From NCBI GenBank assembly GCA_964567755.1, contig CAZMNW010000005.1, forward strand, positions 1-64,000: DNA of 64,000 bases, in the 5' to 3' direction. Within the stretch, counting starts at the first letter, position 1; each line of letters begins with the position of its first letter. A program made the translations under genes and the position numbers. The notes below the pieces were generated by a model that was not told where the DNA came from, did no database searches, and saw only the letters and a list, made by a program, of their open reading frames with translations. Source of the DNA: DASRJW01 sp964567755 (GTDB lineage: Bacteria > Krumholzibacteriota > Krumholzibacteriia > G020349025). This document shows, in pieces, positions 25,580 to 34,278 of the stretch.

Positions 25580-27279
25580 GGATCCATCACCTCCGGGAGT
25601 GCCGTTGCCGAGTCGGGCGGCGCGACAGGCGATGGGGACTGCAGCTCCGCAACGAACTCCCGCGCTTTCTCCGCTTGCGGCGAGTCCGGGTAGTCGAGCC
25701 AAACCTGTTCATAGGCGCGCAGTGCCGGCTCCGGTTCGGACAAGTAACGATCGTAAATCCATCCGATTCCGAGTGCGGCGCGCGGGCTCACACCGCTGTC
25801 CGGATAATCGGCGAGCAGCTGCTGACATTCGCGCAAAGCCAACCATGGCTGTTCGAGCTCAAGAAGGTCGATTTCGGCGATGCGGAGCAGATGCCCTGCC
25901 ATGGCATCGAAACGCAGCTCGATGTCGACCGCCACGCTCACAGAGTCCGGTCCACTGCGCGGATCCGCTTCACCCGCGCGGGGGGGCTCGAGTCCGTGCA
26001 GAACGCGCCAGCGGCGCCTCACTTCCGGGGCGTCACGCAACTGTTCGTATGCGGTCGTCCGTGCCTTGATGGCAACGCTCTTCTTTCGCCCCAGTTGCCC
26101 GATCTCGCTGTTGGACTGGCCACGCTGCGCCAGATCGTACGACTCCTGGGCCTTGCTCCAGCGCCCATAGCGCCGGTGGATCTCGCCGATCTCGTAGTGG
26201 GCCTTCGCACCCGTCTCGCCGCGCGTGTCGGTACGCGTGATCTGATCGAGATCTGCGAGCGCCTCGTCGGGCTTGCCGAGCAGCGCCACGGTCACGGCGC
26301 GCTCGACGCCGAGACCCAGGTCGGCGCCAAACTTCGCCGCCTGCTTGCGCAAGCGCTCGAGTTCACTCGCAGCCTCGCCCAGGAGCGTGGTCGCCTTGTT
26401 TCGCTGCACCAACACCGATTCCGCCAGCGCCGGTGCGGGCGAGGACGCAATGCTGGCGCTGTCCGCCGCCGTTTCCTGGATCTGCAGGCGTAGACCCGCG
26501 GGGAGATCCGATTCTTGGTACAGGGCCGGATCAGTCAGGATCAGCTCGGCCTCGTCACGCTTGGTGAGCGCGATCTGGAGTTCGGCCTCGAAGCGTTGCT
26601 CCTCGGTAAGGTCGGCCTCGATCGCTTTTTGATATTCGGCACGGGCTTCGGAGAATCGCAACTCATCATAATATGTGTCGGCGATCCGCAGCTGCGCCGC
26701 GCCCACGTGGCGGCTGCCGGGATTCTTGTCGATGAATTCGAGCAGCGCGCGGCGCATCGATTCGCTGTCGGCAGCATCGAGAAATGTCTCCGCCGTCCGG
26801 TAGGCGGCATCCACGCGATAGGAACTCGACGGGTAGGCGCGCTCCAACGATTCGAATGCCGACGCGGCGCCGCCTCGGTCGCCCAAGGCCAGCGCCGCCA
26901 GCCCTAGATAGAACCACGCACCCTCGGCGCGATCCGAGGTCGGAAATCTCTCGAGAAGATCGCGCAGCGACGCCTGCGCTTGGATGTATTCGCTGCGATG
27001 AAAATGGCTGACCCCGATCATGAAGTACGCATCATCGACGTATTTGCTCTTCGAATGGTAACGCAGCAAATCATGACACTTCTTGATGCATGCATCGTAC
27101 TGCGCCGAGGCCTTGTCCGCCGAACCGCCCTTCTCGGTTCGCAACCGCTCTCCTTCATCGAACAACTTGTTGGCGTTGTAGAAGGTATTGAAATAAGCAC
27201 AGCCGCCGACCGCGAGCGCGGCCATGGCAACCAGAATCGCGCGCGCCGTGGGCGGGCGAATCAGCCAGGAAGCGACCAT
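25564..27279 (-). CDS. TPR-containing outer-membrane lipoprotein
   Basis: This 571-residue protein has a lipoprotein signal (ARAILVAMAALAVGGC, Cys at about 26) followed by AYFNTFYNANKLFDEG. Many TPR-like helical pairs follow: YDACIKKCHDLLRYH, YIQAQASLRDLLERFPTSD, GGAASAFESLERAYPSS, and a C-terminal group ALRAYEQVWLDYPDS. The pattern resembles BamD/YbgF-type periplasmic TPR lipoproteins that organise envelope assembly. The ATG at 27279 is chosen for its GGAGAG ribosome-binding site and because earlier starts overlap pyrC. It sits between pyrC and pyrK, an unexpected envelope gene inside a pyrimidine operon. Confidence 0.8.
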   Translation of the reverse strand: MVASWLIRPPTARAILVAMAALAVGGCAYFNTFYNANKLFDEGERLRTEKGGSADKASAQYDACIKKCHDLLRYHSKSKYVDDAYFMIGVSHFHRSEYIQAQASLRDLLERFPTSDRAEGAWFYLGLAALALGDRGGAASAFESLERAYPSSSYRVDAAYRTAETFLDAADSESMRRALLEFIDKNPGSRHVGAAQLRIADTYYDELRFSEARAEYQKAIEADLTEEQRFEAELQIALTKRDEAELILTDPALYQESDLPAGLRLQIQETAADSASIASSPAPALAESVLVQRNKATTLLGEAASELERLRKQAAKFGADLGLGVERAVTVALLGKPDEALADLDQITRTDTRGETGAKAHYEIGEIHRRYGRWSKAQESYDLAQRGQSNSEIGQLGRKKSVAIKARTTAYEQLRDAPEVRRRWRVLHGLEPPRAGEADPRSGPDSVSVAVDIELRFDAMAGHLLRIAEIDLLELEQPWLALRECQQLLADYPDSGVSPRAALGIGWIYDRYLSEPEPALRAYEQVWLDYPDSPQAEKAREFVAELQSPSPVAPPDSATALPEVMDPSSQP

Positions 27280-27313
27280 GAACTCTCCAGGGGCCCGGGC
27301 GCAGGCAGCGACA

Positions 27314-28660
27314 TCACCCCACGCGCGACAGCGATTCGATGGGCAGCGGAGCACGATGCACCAGGCGGCCGCGATGCACCGTCGCCACCACACGCCCGCG
27401 CAGTATCCGCCCGAGGAAAGGCGAGTTCTTCGAACGCGAAAACAAGGTGTCCGCCGCCACGCGCCAACGTTCGTCGAGATCGAGACAGGCGAGACTCGCC
27501 GGCGCTCCCGCCTCCAGGAGCCCGCCGTCCATGCCGAACCGCCGCGCCGGAGCAAGGCTCATGCGTCCGATCAGATCGACGAGCGGCAGGCGCCCGCAGA
27601 GGACGAGTGCCATGTGTGCGACGGCGAAAGCCGTCTCGAGTCCGATCACACCAACAGGCGCACGATCGATCTCGAGTTCCTTCTCGTCCGCCGCATGCGG
27701 GGCATGATCGGTCGCGATCATGTCGAGCGTGCCGTCGGCCACACCCTCCAGCACCGCCTGGCGGTCCGATTCGCCGCGCAACGGCGGGTTCATCTTGAAA
27801 TTGGCCGAATAGCCGACGAGCTCGCGGTCGGTGAGCTCCAAGTGGTGCGGCGTGGCTTCGGCGCTCACGTCTACTTTCCACTCACGTTTCGCCAACCGGA
27901 GGATATCCACCGCACCGCGCGTCGAGACGTGCGCCACGTGCAAGGCTGCGCCGGTCTCGCGTGCGAGCAAGACATCGCGTGCGACGCCGATCTCTTCGCA
28001 CGCTGCCGGAATGCCGGGAATTCCGAGTTGTGTCGACCAGTAGCCTTCGTGCATGTGCCGGCCGCTGGACAGCGACTTTTCCTCGGAGTGCGCGATGACC
28101 ACGAGCCCGAGCATCGCCGCATGCTCGAGCGCATGCCGCATGAGCGCCGTGTTCTCCACCGGGTTGCCGTCGTCGGTGAGTGCGCGCACGCCCGCCTGGC
28201 GCAGGTCCTCGTACTCGGCCAGCTCTTGACCGGCGCGCCCGCGCGTCAACGTTCCCGACGTGTGCACGTCGCAGAGACCGACGTCGCGACCGCGCCGCAG
28301 CACCGCTTGCACGACTCCGGCATTGTCGAGCGGCGGCACCGTGTTCGGCATCATGAGGACGCCGGTGAAACCGCCCGCGACCGCAGCGCGGCTGCCCGAC
28401 TCGATGTCTTCCTTGTATTCTTGGCCGGGTTCACGGAAGTGGACATGCGGATCGACGAAGCCCGGGGCGATGTGCAGCCCAGCGCAACCGACGCGCTCCA
28501 CGGCCGCGGGTGCGCCGCTCGGCCTCTCGAAGCAGACTTCGACGAGGATGCCGTCGCGGATCCAGATCTCTCCGGGACCCTGCTTCCGGCTCGCCGGGTC
28601 CACGAGGACACCGCCGGCGAGGACACACTCGCGCGGCAGCGAGTCGATCTCGAATCTCAA
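27314..28660 (-). CDS. pyrC: Dihydroorotase
   Basis: This 448-residue class I dihydroorotase cyclises carbamoyl-aspartate to dihydroorotate. The metal-site motif H-V-H-F-R-E-P-G (from residue 72) follows GFVDP. Further ligands appear in AHSEE, HVAHVS and ATDHAPH, all in the expected order, and NFKMNPPLR is the substrate-binding segment. The length fits the PyrC/allantoinase branch with a bound zinc pair. It begins 33 bases after pyrB. Confidence 0.95.
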   Translation of the reverse strand: MRFEIDSLPRECVLAGGVLVDPASRKQGPGEIWIRDGILVEVCFERPSGAPAAVERVGCAGLHIAPGFVDPHVHFREPGQEYKEDIESGSRAAVAGGFTGVLMMPNTVPPLDNAGVVQAVLRRGRDVGLCDVHTSGTLTRGRAGQELAEYEDLRQAGVRALTDDGNPVENTALMRHALEHAAMLGLVVIAHSEEKSLSSGRHMHEGYWSTQLGIPGIPAACEEIGVARDVLLARETGAALHVAHVSTRGAVDILRLAKREWKVDVSAEATPHHLELTDRELVGYSANFKMNPPLRGESDRQAVLEGVADGTLDMIATDHAPHAADEKELEIDRAPVGVIGLETAFAVAHMALVLCGRLPLVDLIGRMSLAPARRFGMDGGLLEAGAPASLACLDLDERWRVAADTLFSRSKNSPFLGRILRGRVVATVHRGRLVHRAPLPIESLSRVG

Positions 28661-28693
28661 GCTCTCCTCCTCAGGATTGCAACGCCGTGGACA

Positions 28694-29707
28694 TCACGAA
28701 CTCGCGGCATGCTGGCGCTTCGATGTCGTTCGCGATTGCTCGTCGCCGCTCGCAGGCTCGGAACGTTCGCTGTCGTCGACCGTCTGTCCGATGCCGCCGG
28801 CGAAGAGGTAACAAATAGCCATGCGCACGGCGACGCCATTCGTCACCTGTTGCAAGATCACGGCGCGTCGCCCATCGGCCACGTCGGAGGCGATTTCGAC
28901 GCCGCGATTCATCGGACCCGGGTGCATGACGAAGCACGCCGGTTGCGTCCCATTCAGGACTTCGTTGGTAATGCCAAAAAGACGCGTGTACTCGCGCGCG
29001 TTGGGAAAATTCGGCGTGCCGTGGCGTTCGAACTGGATACGCAGAACGTTGATGGCATCGGCGTCACACACCGCGCGCCGCAGGTCGTACTCGACGTCGA
29101 CGCCCAAGTCCTCGACCCGCTTCGGCATCATCGAGCGCGGCCCGCAGACCGTGACGTGCGCTCCCAGCGCCTTCAGGCCCCATAGGTTCGAACGCGCCAC
29201 ACGGCTGTGCGCGATGTCGCCGACGATGGTGATGCGCCTGCCGGCGAGATCTCCCATGCGCGCGCGCATGGTGTACAGATCGAGAAGCCCTTGCGTCGGA
29301 TGCTCGTGCTGCCCATCCCCGGCGTTCACCACCGCCGCCGTGGTGCGCTCGGCAAGCATGTGCGGCACGCCCGACGTCGAGTGCCGCACGACGATCATGT
29401 CGATCTTCATGGCCTCGAGGTTGGCGACGGTGTCGCGCAAGGTCTCGCCCTTCGACAGGCTGCTCCCCGTGGTCGAGAGATTGACGACATCGGCCGACAG
29501 GCGCTTCTGCGCCAGCTCGAAGCTGACGCGCGTGCGTGTCGAGGGCTCGAAGAAGGCGTTGACGATGGTGCGCCCGCGCAGCGTCGGCACCTTTTTCACC
29601 GGACGCTCGAGGATCTCTTCGAAAGTGCCGGCGAGATCGAGAATCTCGGTCAGCTCGCGGGCGTTCATGCCTTCGAGACCCAACAGATGCTTGCGCGGTG
29701 GGATCAT
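28694..29707 (-). CDS. pyrB: Aspartate carbamoyltransferase catalytic subunit
   Basis: This 337-residue enzyme makes carbamoyl-aspartate from carbamoyl phosphate and aspartate. Motifs are FFEPSTRTR (carbamoyl-phosphate loop, residues 52-60), SSLSKGETL (mobile loop), GDGQHEHPTQ, GDIAHSRVARSN, LRIQFER and MHPGPMNRG. The ATG overlaps the pyrR stop (ATGA). The C-terminus carries an extra Ser/Arg-rich tail of about 30 residues after the usual end near FAGG. No regulatory subunit PyrI is next to it, so a PyrR-controlled trimer is likely. Confidence 0.96.
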   Translation of the reverse strand: MIPPRKHLLGLEGMNARELTEILDLAGTFEEILERPVKKVPTLRGRTIVNAFFEPSTRTRVSFELAQKRLSADVVNLSTTGSSLSKGETLRDTVANLEAMKIDMIVVRHSTSGVPHMLAERTTAAVVNAGDGQHEHPTQGLLDLYTMRARMGDLAGRRITIVGDIAHSRVARSNLWGLKALGAHVTVCGPRSMMPKRVEDLGVDVEYDLRRAVCDADAINVLRIQFERHGTPNFPNAREYTRLFGITNEVLNGTQPACFVMHPGPMNRGVEIASDVADGRRAVILQQVTNGVAVRMAICYLFAGGIGQTVDDSERSEPASGDEQSRTTSKRQHAASS

Positions 29708-30258
29708 TCCCTCATCTCCCCGACGAGAACTTGGTCGATGTCGTCGATCTCACGCACCTGGACCTTGATGATCTCGCGCTTCGATGTCGGCACGTTCTTG
29801 CCGACGTAATCGGCGCGGATAGGCAGTTCGCGATGGCCGCGATCGACGAGAACGGCGAGCTGGATGGAGCGCGCGCGGCCGAAGTCCATCATCAACTCGT
29901 CGAGCGCCGCGCGCACGGTGCGTCCGGTGTAGAGCACATCGTCGACGAGCACGACGTTGCGCTCGTGGATATCCATGGGAATGTTCGTTTCGCCGACGCG
30001 CGGCTGCGGCCCGAGCGTGGTCAGATCGTCACGATACAAGGTGATGTCGAGAGTTCCCACCGGCACGCCGGCCGTCTCGAAGCGCTCGATCGCGGCTGCG
30101 ATGCGCTCGGCCAACTGCACGCCGCGGCGCTGGATGCCAACGATGACGAGGCTGTCGGAGCCGCCGTTGCGTTCCACGATCTCGTGGGCGATTCGTTGCA
30201 GGGCTCGCTGCATCTGCTCGGCGTCCATGATGGCCGCCTTGGCGGTGAATTCAGCCAC
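29704..30258 (-). CDS. pyrR: PyrR, RNA-binding pyrimidine regulator / uracil phosphoribosyltransferase
   Basis: This 184-residue protein starts at a GTG with AAGGAG eight bases upstream; longer frames to 30384 run through a terminator. It carries the PRPP motif VVLVDDVLYTGRT (about 103-114), the IVGIQRRGVQLA segment and the C-terminal ADYVGKNVPTS of the PyrR family. In known members UMP-bound PyrR binds a leader-RNA loop and promotes transcription termination; many also have weak uracil phosphoribosyltransferase activity. It heads the pyr operon and sits directly downstream of a matching RNA loop and terminator, so it probably regulates its own operon. Confidence 0.95.
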   Translation of the reverse strand: MAEFTAKAAIMDAEQMQRALQRIAHEIVERNGGSDSLVIVGIQRRGVQLAERIAAAIERFETAGVPVGTLDITLYRDDLTTLGPQPRVGETNIPMDIHERNVVLVDDVLYTGRTVRAALDELMMDFGRARSIQLAVLVDRGHRELPIRADYVGKNVPTSKREIIKVQVREIDDIDQVLVGEMRE

Positions 30259-30384
30259 GGGGCTCTCCTTGGAACGAAGGGCATCGACGCTGCCTTGGAA
30301 TCGGGGGAGCGACAATCGAGGGGCTGGAAGCGTGTCCGCCGGCTGCGACTTGCATGCGGAAACTGCTTGCCTTACGCAGCGCAC

Positions 30385-30411
30385 AAAAAAAACCCTCCCG
30401 GCGGGAGGGTT
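30385..30411 (-). terminator. Attenuator terminator in the pyr leader
   Basis: On the minus strand AACCCTCC pairs with GGAGGGTT around a five-base loop, followed directly by a T-run of six more T. It lies about 130 bases upstream of the pyrR start and downstream of the PyrR-binding loop. This is the position expected for the terminator of PyrR attenuation. Confidence 0.85.
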
Positions 30412-30446
30412 GCGGCGTATGGTGACTGGCCTCTGCCTTCATGACC

Positions 30447-30471
30447 TTTCCTAGCCTCGCGGGACCAAGTT
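30447..30471 (-). promoter_or_regulatory. PyrR-binding loop (anti-antiterminator)
   Basis: The minus-strand RNA over 30453-30466 reads GGUCCCGCGAGGCU. It matches the published PyrR loop consensus ARUCCNGNGAGGYU at every defined position but the first. Flanking bases can pair (CUUGGUC with GGCUAGG, seven pairs including G-U) to form the stem. The pairing partner for an antiterminator with the downstream terminator arm was not resolved by eye. Confidence 0.75.
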
Positions 30472-30645
30472 AAAAGGCGGCGGCGATTCGCGGCCAAGAC
30501 CGATTCAGCCCTGCGAATCTACACCGCCCGGACCCGCCGGCGCAAGCGCGGATCCCGAGCGGATCGTGGCCAGCCCCTCAGGCCCGATCGTTCCAAACTG
30601 TGGAGTGACAACCGACTCCGCCAGCCGGTGGTCGGCGAAAGAACA

Positions 30646-30675
30646 GCGGCCGCCTCCGATTGCGGAAGCGGCCGC
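30646..30675 (-). terminator. Terminator after the lamin-tail gene
   Basis: GCGGCCGC-containing arms (30646-30658 and 30663-30675) form a 13-bp stem with one mismatch and a four-base loop. On the minus strand it is followed by TGTTCTTT. It lies about 40 bases past the stop of the gene ending at 30716. Confidence 0.7.
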
Positions 30676-30715
30676 CGTCACCCTGGGAATCGATGGCCTG
30701 CGGACGAAGACTCGA

Positions 30716-31438
30716 TTAACGGAATAGGACCTTCACATGGCTCCATGCTGTCGACTCGACTGCCACCGTGCAGGCGTTCGCCGCACCTGGCGTGTCGACG
30801 GTCGGGCTGACCCCGATCGGGCTCTGGATCAATCCCGCGGTGCAGCGACGCATGCCCGCAGCGGCGAAAATGCCATCCGGCCCCACGACACCCACGCCGT
30901 ATAGCCACTCATCGTTATTGCCCGTCGTGGGACAAACGAATGTCGTCCCCTCCGACAAACCTATGCTGTCGAGGATCATGGTCCACGGCGTGATATCGAG
31001 GACGCCATCGTCGTTGGTATCCAGATCCTGAGTCAAAGTTCCCGTGAACCCCGACACCACTAGATGCGTCACGTTGTCGCTGTTCTCGAACGCGAGAGCG
31101 ACCGAAGCGTCGTAACCGGTGAGTACCGGTGTCGCGGCGCTGTTGCGGGCGGCAAAAAAGCCGTCGGCTTGGATGGAGAAGGCGCTCAGATCCACGACCG
31201 CCTCGACGGTGCCGCTGCAGCCGCCGCTGCTGCTGGAGCTGCTGCCGTCGCCGAGCACGATGTAGAACAGGCCTGCGAGTGAAGCTCCGGGAGTCCCGAC
31301 GAGCTCGAAGTATTCGTCGGTATCGGTTCCCGTGTTGTCGACACGGATTTCGTTGATGAGAACCTGCGCGGAAACCACGCCGGCGAATGCCATGAGGCAT
31401 GCCGGTACGAGCAGGATCGAGCGATAACGAAGATGCAT
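30716..31438 (-). CDS. Secreted lamin-tail-domain-like protein
   Basis: This is a 240-residue exported protein. The ATG at 31438 has a strong AGGAGG and opens a signal peptide (ILLVPACLMAFAGVVSA). The mature part begins VLINEIRVDNTG with DEYFELVG, the hallmark of lamin-tail/LTD domains of secreted bacterial proteins. FYIVLGDGSS and a Ser-run follow. The last residues, VESTAWSHVKVLFR, follow a Cys and look like a short conserved sorting or end motif seen repeatedly in some candidate-phylum secreted proteins. The role is unknown; LTDs often anchor to surfaces or accompany nucleases. Its transcription is separate, with its own terminator. Confidence 0.75.
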   Translation of the reverse strand: MHLRYRSILLVPACLMAFAGVVSAQVLINEIRVDNTGTDTDEYFELVGTPGASLAGLFYIVLGDGSSSSSSGGCSGTVEAVVDLSAFSIQADGFFAARNSAATPVLTGYDASVALAFENSDNVTHLVVSGFTGTLTQDLDTNDDGVLDITPWTMILDSIGLSEGTTFVCPTTGNNDEWLYGVGVVGPDGIFAAAGMRRCTAGLIQSPIGVSPTVDTPGAANACTVAVESTAWSHVKVLFR

Positions 31439-31671
31439 TTTCAACCTCCTGCTTGGGAGCGTCCCTGCCGGCCCAGAACAGCATCGATCGAGAGACCGAT
31501 CACGCAGATCGGGGACGGTCGAAACGGATCTTTTATTAGGGTTTACTCTATCAGGGTGTCCCTGTTGGGTCAACGACTTGGCTTGGTTTCGGCCGAAAGC
31601 ATGGGGGCGTGGTCCTGGAACGCCTTCCCACGTGTTCCGCGACCCGGGCACTGCCGAGTCCGCATGGGCGC

Positions 31672-32511
31672 TCATGAGGGCGCGTCTGGTTTGTGCCACA
31701 GGGCCAGAAGAGCCTTGGCGATGCGGTGCACGTCCGGTCGCGCCGGAAGCCCTTGCACACCGCATCCTTTCAGGACCTGCGCCAGCGCCGCTTCGCGTGG
31801 CAGCCGCACACCACAGGCATCCGCCAGATCCGGGTCGGACCAGAAATCATCGGCTGGACCTTGGGACACCACGCGCCCGGCGTCGAGGACGATCAAATGC
31901 GTGCATGTCGCGGCGACGAAATCAGCGTCGTGCGACGCCAACCAGTACGCCACGCCACCCTCGTGCATGCGCGCCAGGATGGCGACCAATCGCGTGACTC
32001 CATCGAAGTCGAGACCCAGCGTCGGTTCGTCGAAGAGCACGATGCCGCGTCGCTGCGCCAGCGCTCCCGCCAACGCCACGCGGCGCTTCTCGCCACCACT
32101 CAGGTGAAATGGAGCGCGCGCAGCGAACTCCGCTGGTGCGAGTCCGACATCGACCAGAGCTTCCTCGACGCGGGTTTGCACATCCTCTGCCGGCACACCG
32201 CGCGCGCGCAGTCCGTACGCCACGTCTTCTGCCACCGTTTCGGCAAAGAGTTGGTGCTCCGGAAACTGGAACACCAGGCTCGGCAAGCGTTTTTCCGCCC
32301 CGTGTAGCTTGCCGGAGTCCGGCGTTCGCAAGCCCGCCAGAACATGCAACAACGTGGTTTTGCCCGAACCCGCTCTTCCCATGAGACCGACCCGGTCCCC
32401 GGTTCCAACGCGGACGCTCACACCACGGAGCGCGTGACGAACAGACGGCGAGTCCGCGTCATAGGCGATGGAGGCCTCACGCAGCTCGAGAAGGATCGAC
32501 TCCGCCGTCAT
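31672..32511 (-). CDS. ECF-type transporter ATPase, second subunit
   Basis: This 279-residue ABC ATPase has Walker A GRAGSGKTT, the Q-loop LVFQFPEHQLF (typical of the EcfA/CbiO group), signature LSGGEKRRVA, Walker B GIVLFDEPT and switch His in ASHDADF. The ATG overlaps the stop of the partner ATPase (ATGA), implying a heterodimer as in EcfA1-EcfA2. About 40 residues extend past the usual end. It would power uptake of a vitamin or metal with an EcfT scaffold and an S-component, neither of which is adjacent. Confidence 0.85.
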   Translation of the reverse strand: MTAESILLELREASIAYDADSPSVRHALRGVSVRVGTGDRVGLMGRAGSGKTTLLHVLAGLRTPDSGKLHGAEKRLPSLVFQFPEHQLFAETVAEDVAYGLRARGVPAEDVQTRVEEALVDVGLAPAEFAARAPFHLSGGEKRRVALAGALAQRRGIVLFDEPTLGLDFDGVTRLVAILARMHEGGVAYWLASHDADFVAATCTHLIVLDAGRVVSQGPADDFWSDPDLADACGVRLPREAALAQVLKGCGVQGLPARPDVHRIAKALLALWHKPDAPS

Positions 32512-33338
32512 GCCGCCCCGCCTTCGGGGCCAGGGATTCCGAGCGCGGCAAGCACGTCGTCGAGCACCACGGTCGGGCGATGCATGCGCCCGGCGCGCAC
32601 CAGCAGAGCGGACAACTGCCACACGAGCGGCTGGCCGACGCGCGCCACGATCTCCGGCGCCAGGTGGGCGAACACGGCATCGGGGAGGCCATCGGCCACT
32701 AAACGACCTTCGTGCAGCACGAGCACGCGTGGGCTCGTGGCCGCGAGTTCTGCATCCGTCGTCACGCGCAGCAGCGCCGTGTCCGCGGGAAGGTCGTCGA
32801 TCTGGCGCCACAGGCGTTCCGTGCTGCGCAAGTCGAGCAAGCTGTCGGTCTCGTCCAACACCAAGGTGCTCGGTCCCATCACCCAAACGCAGGCCATGGC
32901 CAGTCGCGCCTTTTCGCCGCCTGACATTTCGTGCGGCGGCGCTTGCTCTTTCCCGCACAGATCGAAATCTTCGAGCGCTGTTTTCACGGCCGCGCGCATG
33001 CGATGCGTGGGTTCGTTCAGATTCTCCAAACCAAAGGCGATCTCGCGTTCCACGGTCGTGCTGACGAATTGATTGTCGGGATCCTGGAACAAAAGCCCGA
33101 CACGGCGCCGCACCTCGAACCGCGCCTCGGGATCGCGGGTATCGAACCCGTGCACGGCGACGCGGCCTCGCGTCGGCAGTTGCGCCCCGATCAGCAGCCG
33201 CGCCAGAGTCGTCTTGCCACTGCCGTTGCCGCCGAGCAACGCCACTCGCTCGCCCGCGCGCAGATGAAAGCTGACGTCCGCGAGCAACGGTTTGCTGTTT
33301 CCTGGCAGCTCGACGCTGACCTGCTCGACCTCGATCAC
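32508..33338 (-). CDS. ECF-type transporter ATPase, first subunit
   Basis: This is a 276-residue protein from a GTG with GGGGAG upstream. It is an ABC ATPase with Walker A GGNGSGKTT, Q-loop LLFQDPDNQFVSTTVE (the EcfA1-type DNQ signature) and signature MSGGEKARLA. Walker B is TLVLDETDSLLD, where the usual D-E-P-T is D-E-T-D. The switch region has T-T-D instead of the usual His (LLRVTTDAEL), so this subunit may carry a degenerate site in the heterodimer. It is paired with the ATPase downstream by a four-base overlap. Confidence 0.85.
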   Translation of the reverse strand: MIEVEQVSVELPGNSKPLLADVSFHLRAGERVALLGGNGSGKTTLARLLIGAQLPTRGRVAVHGFDTRDPEARFEVRRRVGLLFQDPDNQFVSTTVEREIAFGLENLNEPTHRMRAAVKTALEDFDLCGKEQAPPHEMSGGEKARLAMACVWVMGPSTLVLDETDSLLDLRSTERLWRQIDDLPADTALLRVTTDAELAATSPRVLVLHEGRLVADGLPDAVFAHLAPEIVARVGQPLVWQLSALLVRAGRMHRPTVVLDDVLAALGIPGPEGGAA

Positions 33339-33541
33339 GAGTGCTCCCCTCGCTCTCGATTGCAGGCTACGACCCACACCGTCGGGTCGCAATCTCCTTG
33401 ACTCATTCGAGGTTCCATCGCACCATCCGCGCCCGCGGCGCCACGGGCCGCTGCTGTGCGAATGTTCGCCAACTCGATCGCCACAAGGGTCGCGGCACCG
33501 CGCCTCGGGCGCCTGGCCGCTGCGATTGCAGGGATGGCTGG

Positions 33542-34177
33542 ATGCACGAGATTTTCGAGGCGCTCGGTCACTTCGTGGTCACGGTGATCTCATCGATGGG
33601 ATACGCCGGTATCGTGGTGTGCATGGCCATCGAAAGCGCCTGCATCCCTCTGCCGAGCGAAATCATCATGCCTTTCTCGGGCTATTTGGTGCACACAGGA
33701 CAGTTCTCGCTGTGGTGGGTGGCCGTGGCCGGGGCGTTCGGGTGCGTGGTGGGCTCCGTGGCGGCCTATTACTTGGGCGCGTACGCGGGACGCAGCTTCA
33801 TCGAACGCTATGGCCGCTACGTGCTCGTGACCCGGCATGATCTGGATCTCGCCGACCGTTGGTTCGCCAAGTACGGCCAGGCCGCCATTTTCGTCAGCCG
33901 GCTCCTGCCGGTCGTCCGCACCTTCATCTCGTTCCCTGCCGGTGTGGCGCGGATGCCCATGCTCCCCTTCATCGCCTATACGTTCCTCGGTTCGCTGCCT
34001 TTCTGCTGGTTCCTCGCCTGGGTGGGCAAGTACCTCGGCGAGAACTGGAATACGCTGCGCAAGTACTTCCACAGCGCCGATCTGGTGATCGGCGGCCTCA
34101 TCCTCGTCGGCGCCGTCTGGTGGGTGTGGCGTCACGCCAAGATTCTGCGGCGGGAAGCGCGCGAATCGCGTCCGTGA
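33542..34177 (+). CDS. DedA-family membrane protein
   Basis: This 211-residue inner-membrane protein has several hydrophobic segments. It carries the DedA/SNARE-associated core: ESACIPLPSEIIMPFSG, GCVVGSVAAYYLG, GRYVL, FAKYGQAAIFVSRLLPVVRT, and FISFPAGVARMP before the last segments. Family members are lipid scramblase-like proteins, for example moving undecaprenyl phosphate or phosphatidylethanolamine. The ATG at 33542 is chosen for homologous length. It is divergent from the ABC ATPases and converges on the porin gene. Confidence 0.9.
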   Translation: MHEIFEALGHFVVTVISSMGYAGIVVCMAIESACIPLPSEIIMPFSGYLVHTGQFSLWWVAVAGAFGCVVGSVAAYYLGAYAGRSFIERYGRYVLVTRHDLDLADRWFAKYGQAAIFVSRLLPVVRTFISFPAGVARMPMLPFIAYTFLGSLPFCWFLAWVGKYLGENWNTLRKYFHSADLVIGGLILVGAVWWVWRHAKILRREARESRP

Positions 34178-34278
34178 TGACGATCGGCTTCGCCTCACCT
34201 CCCGCACCAGCGCAACTCACGATCTCGGCGTAGTGCACGAGATGTGCGCACCTTCGCCTCCAACTTGCGCCAGAACAG

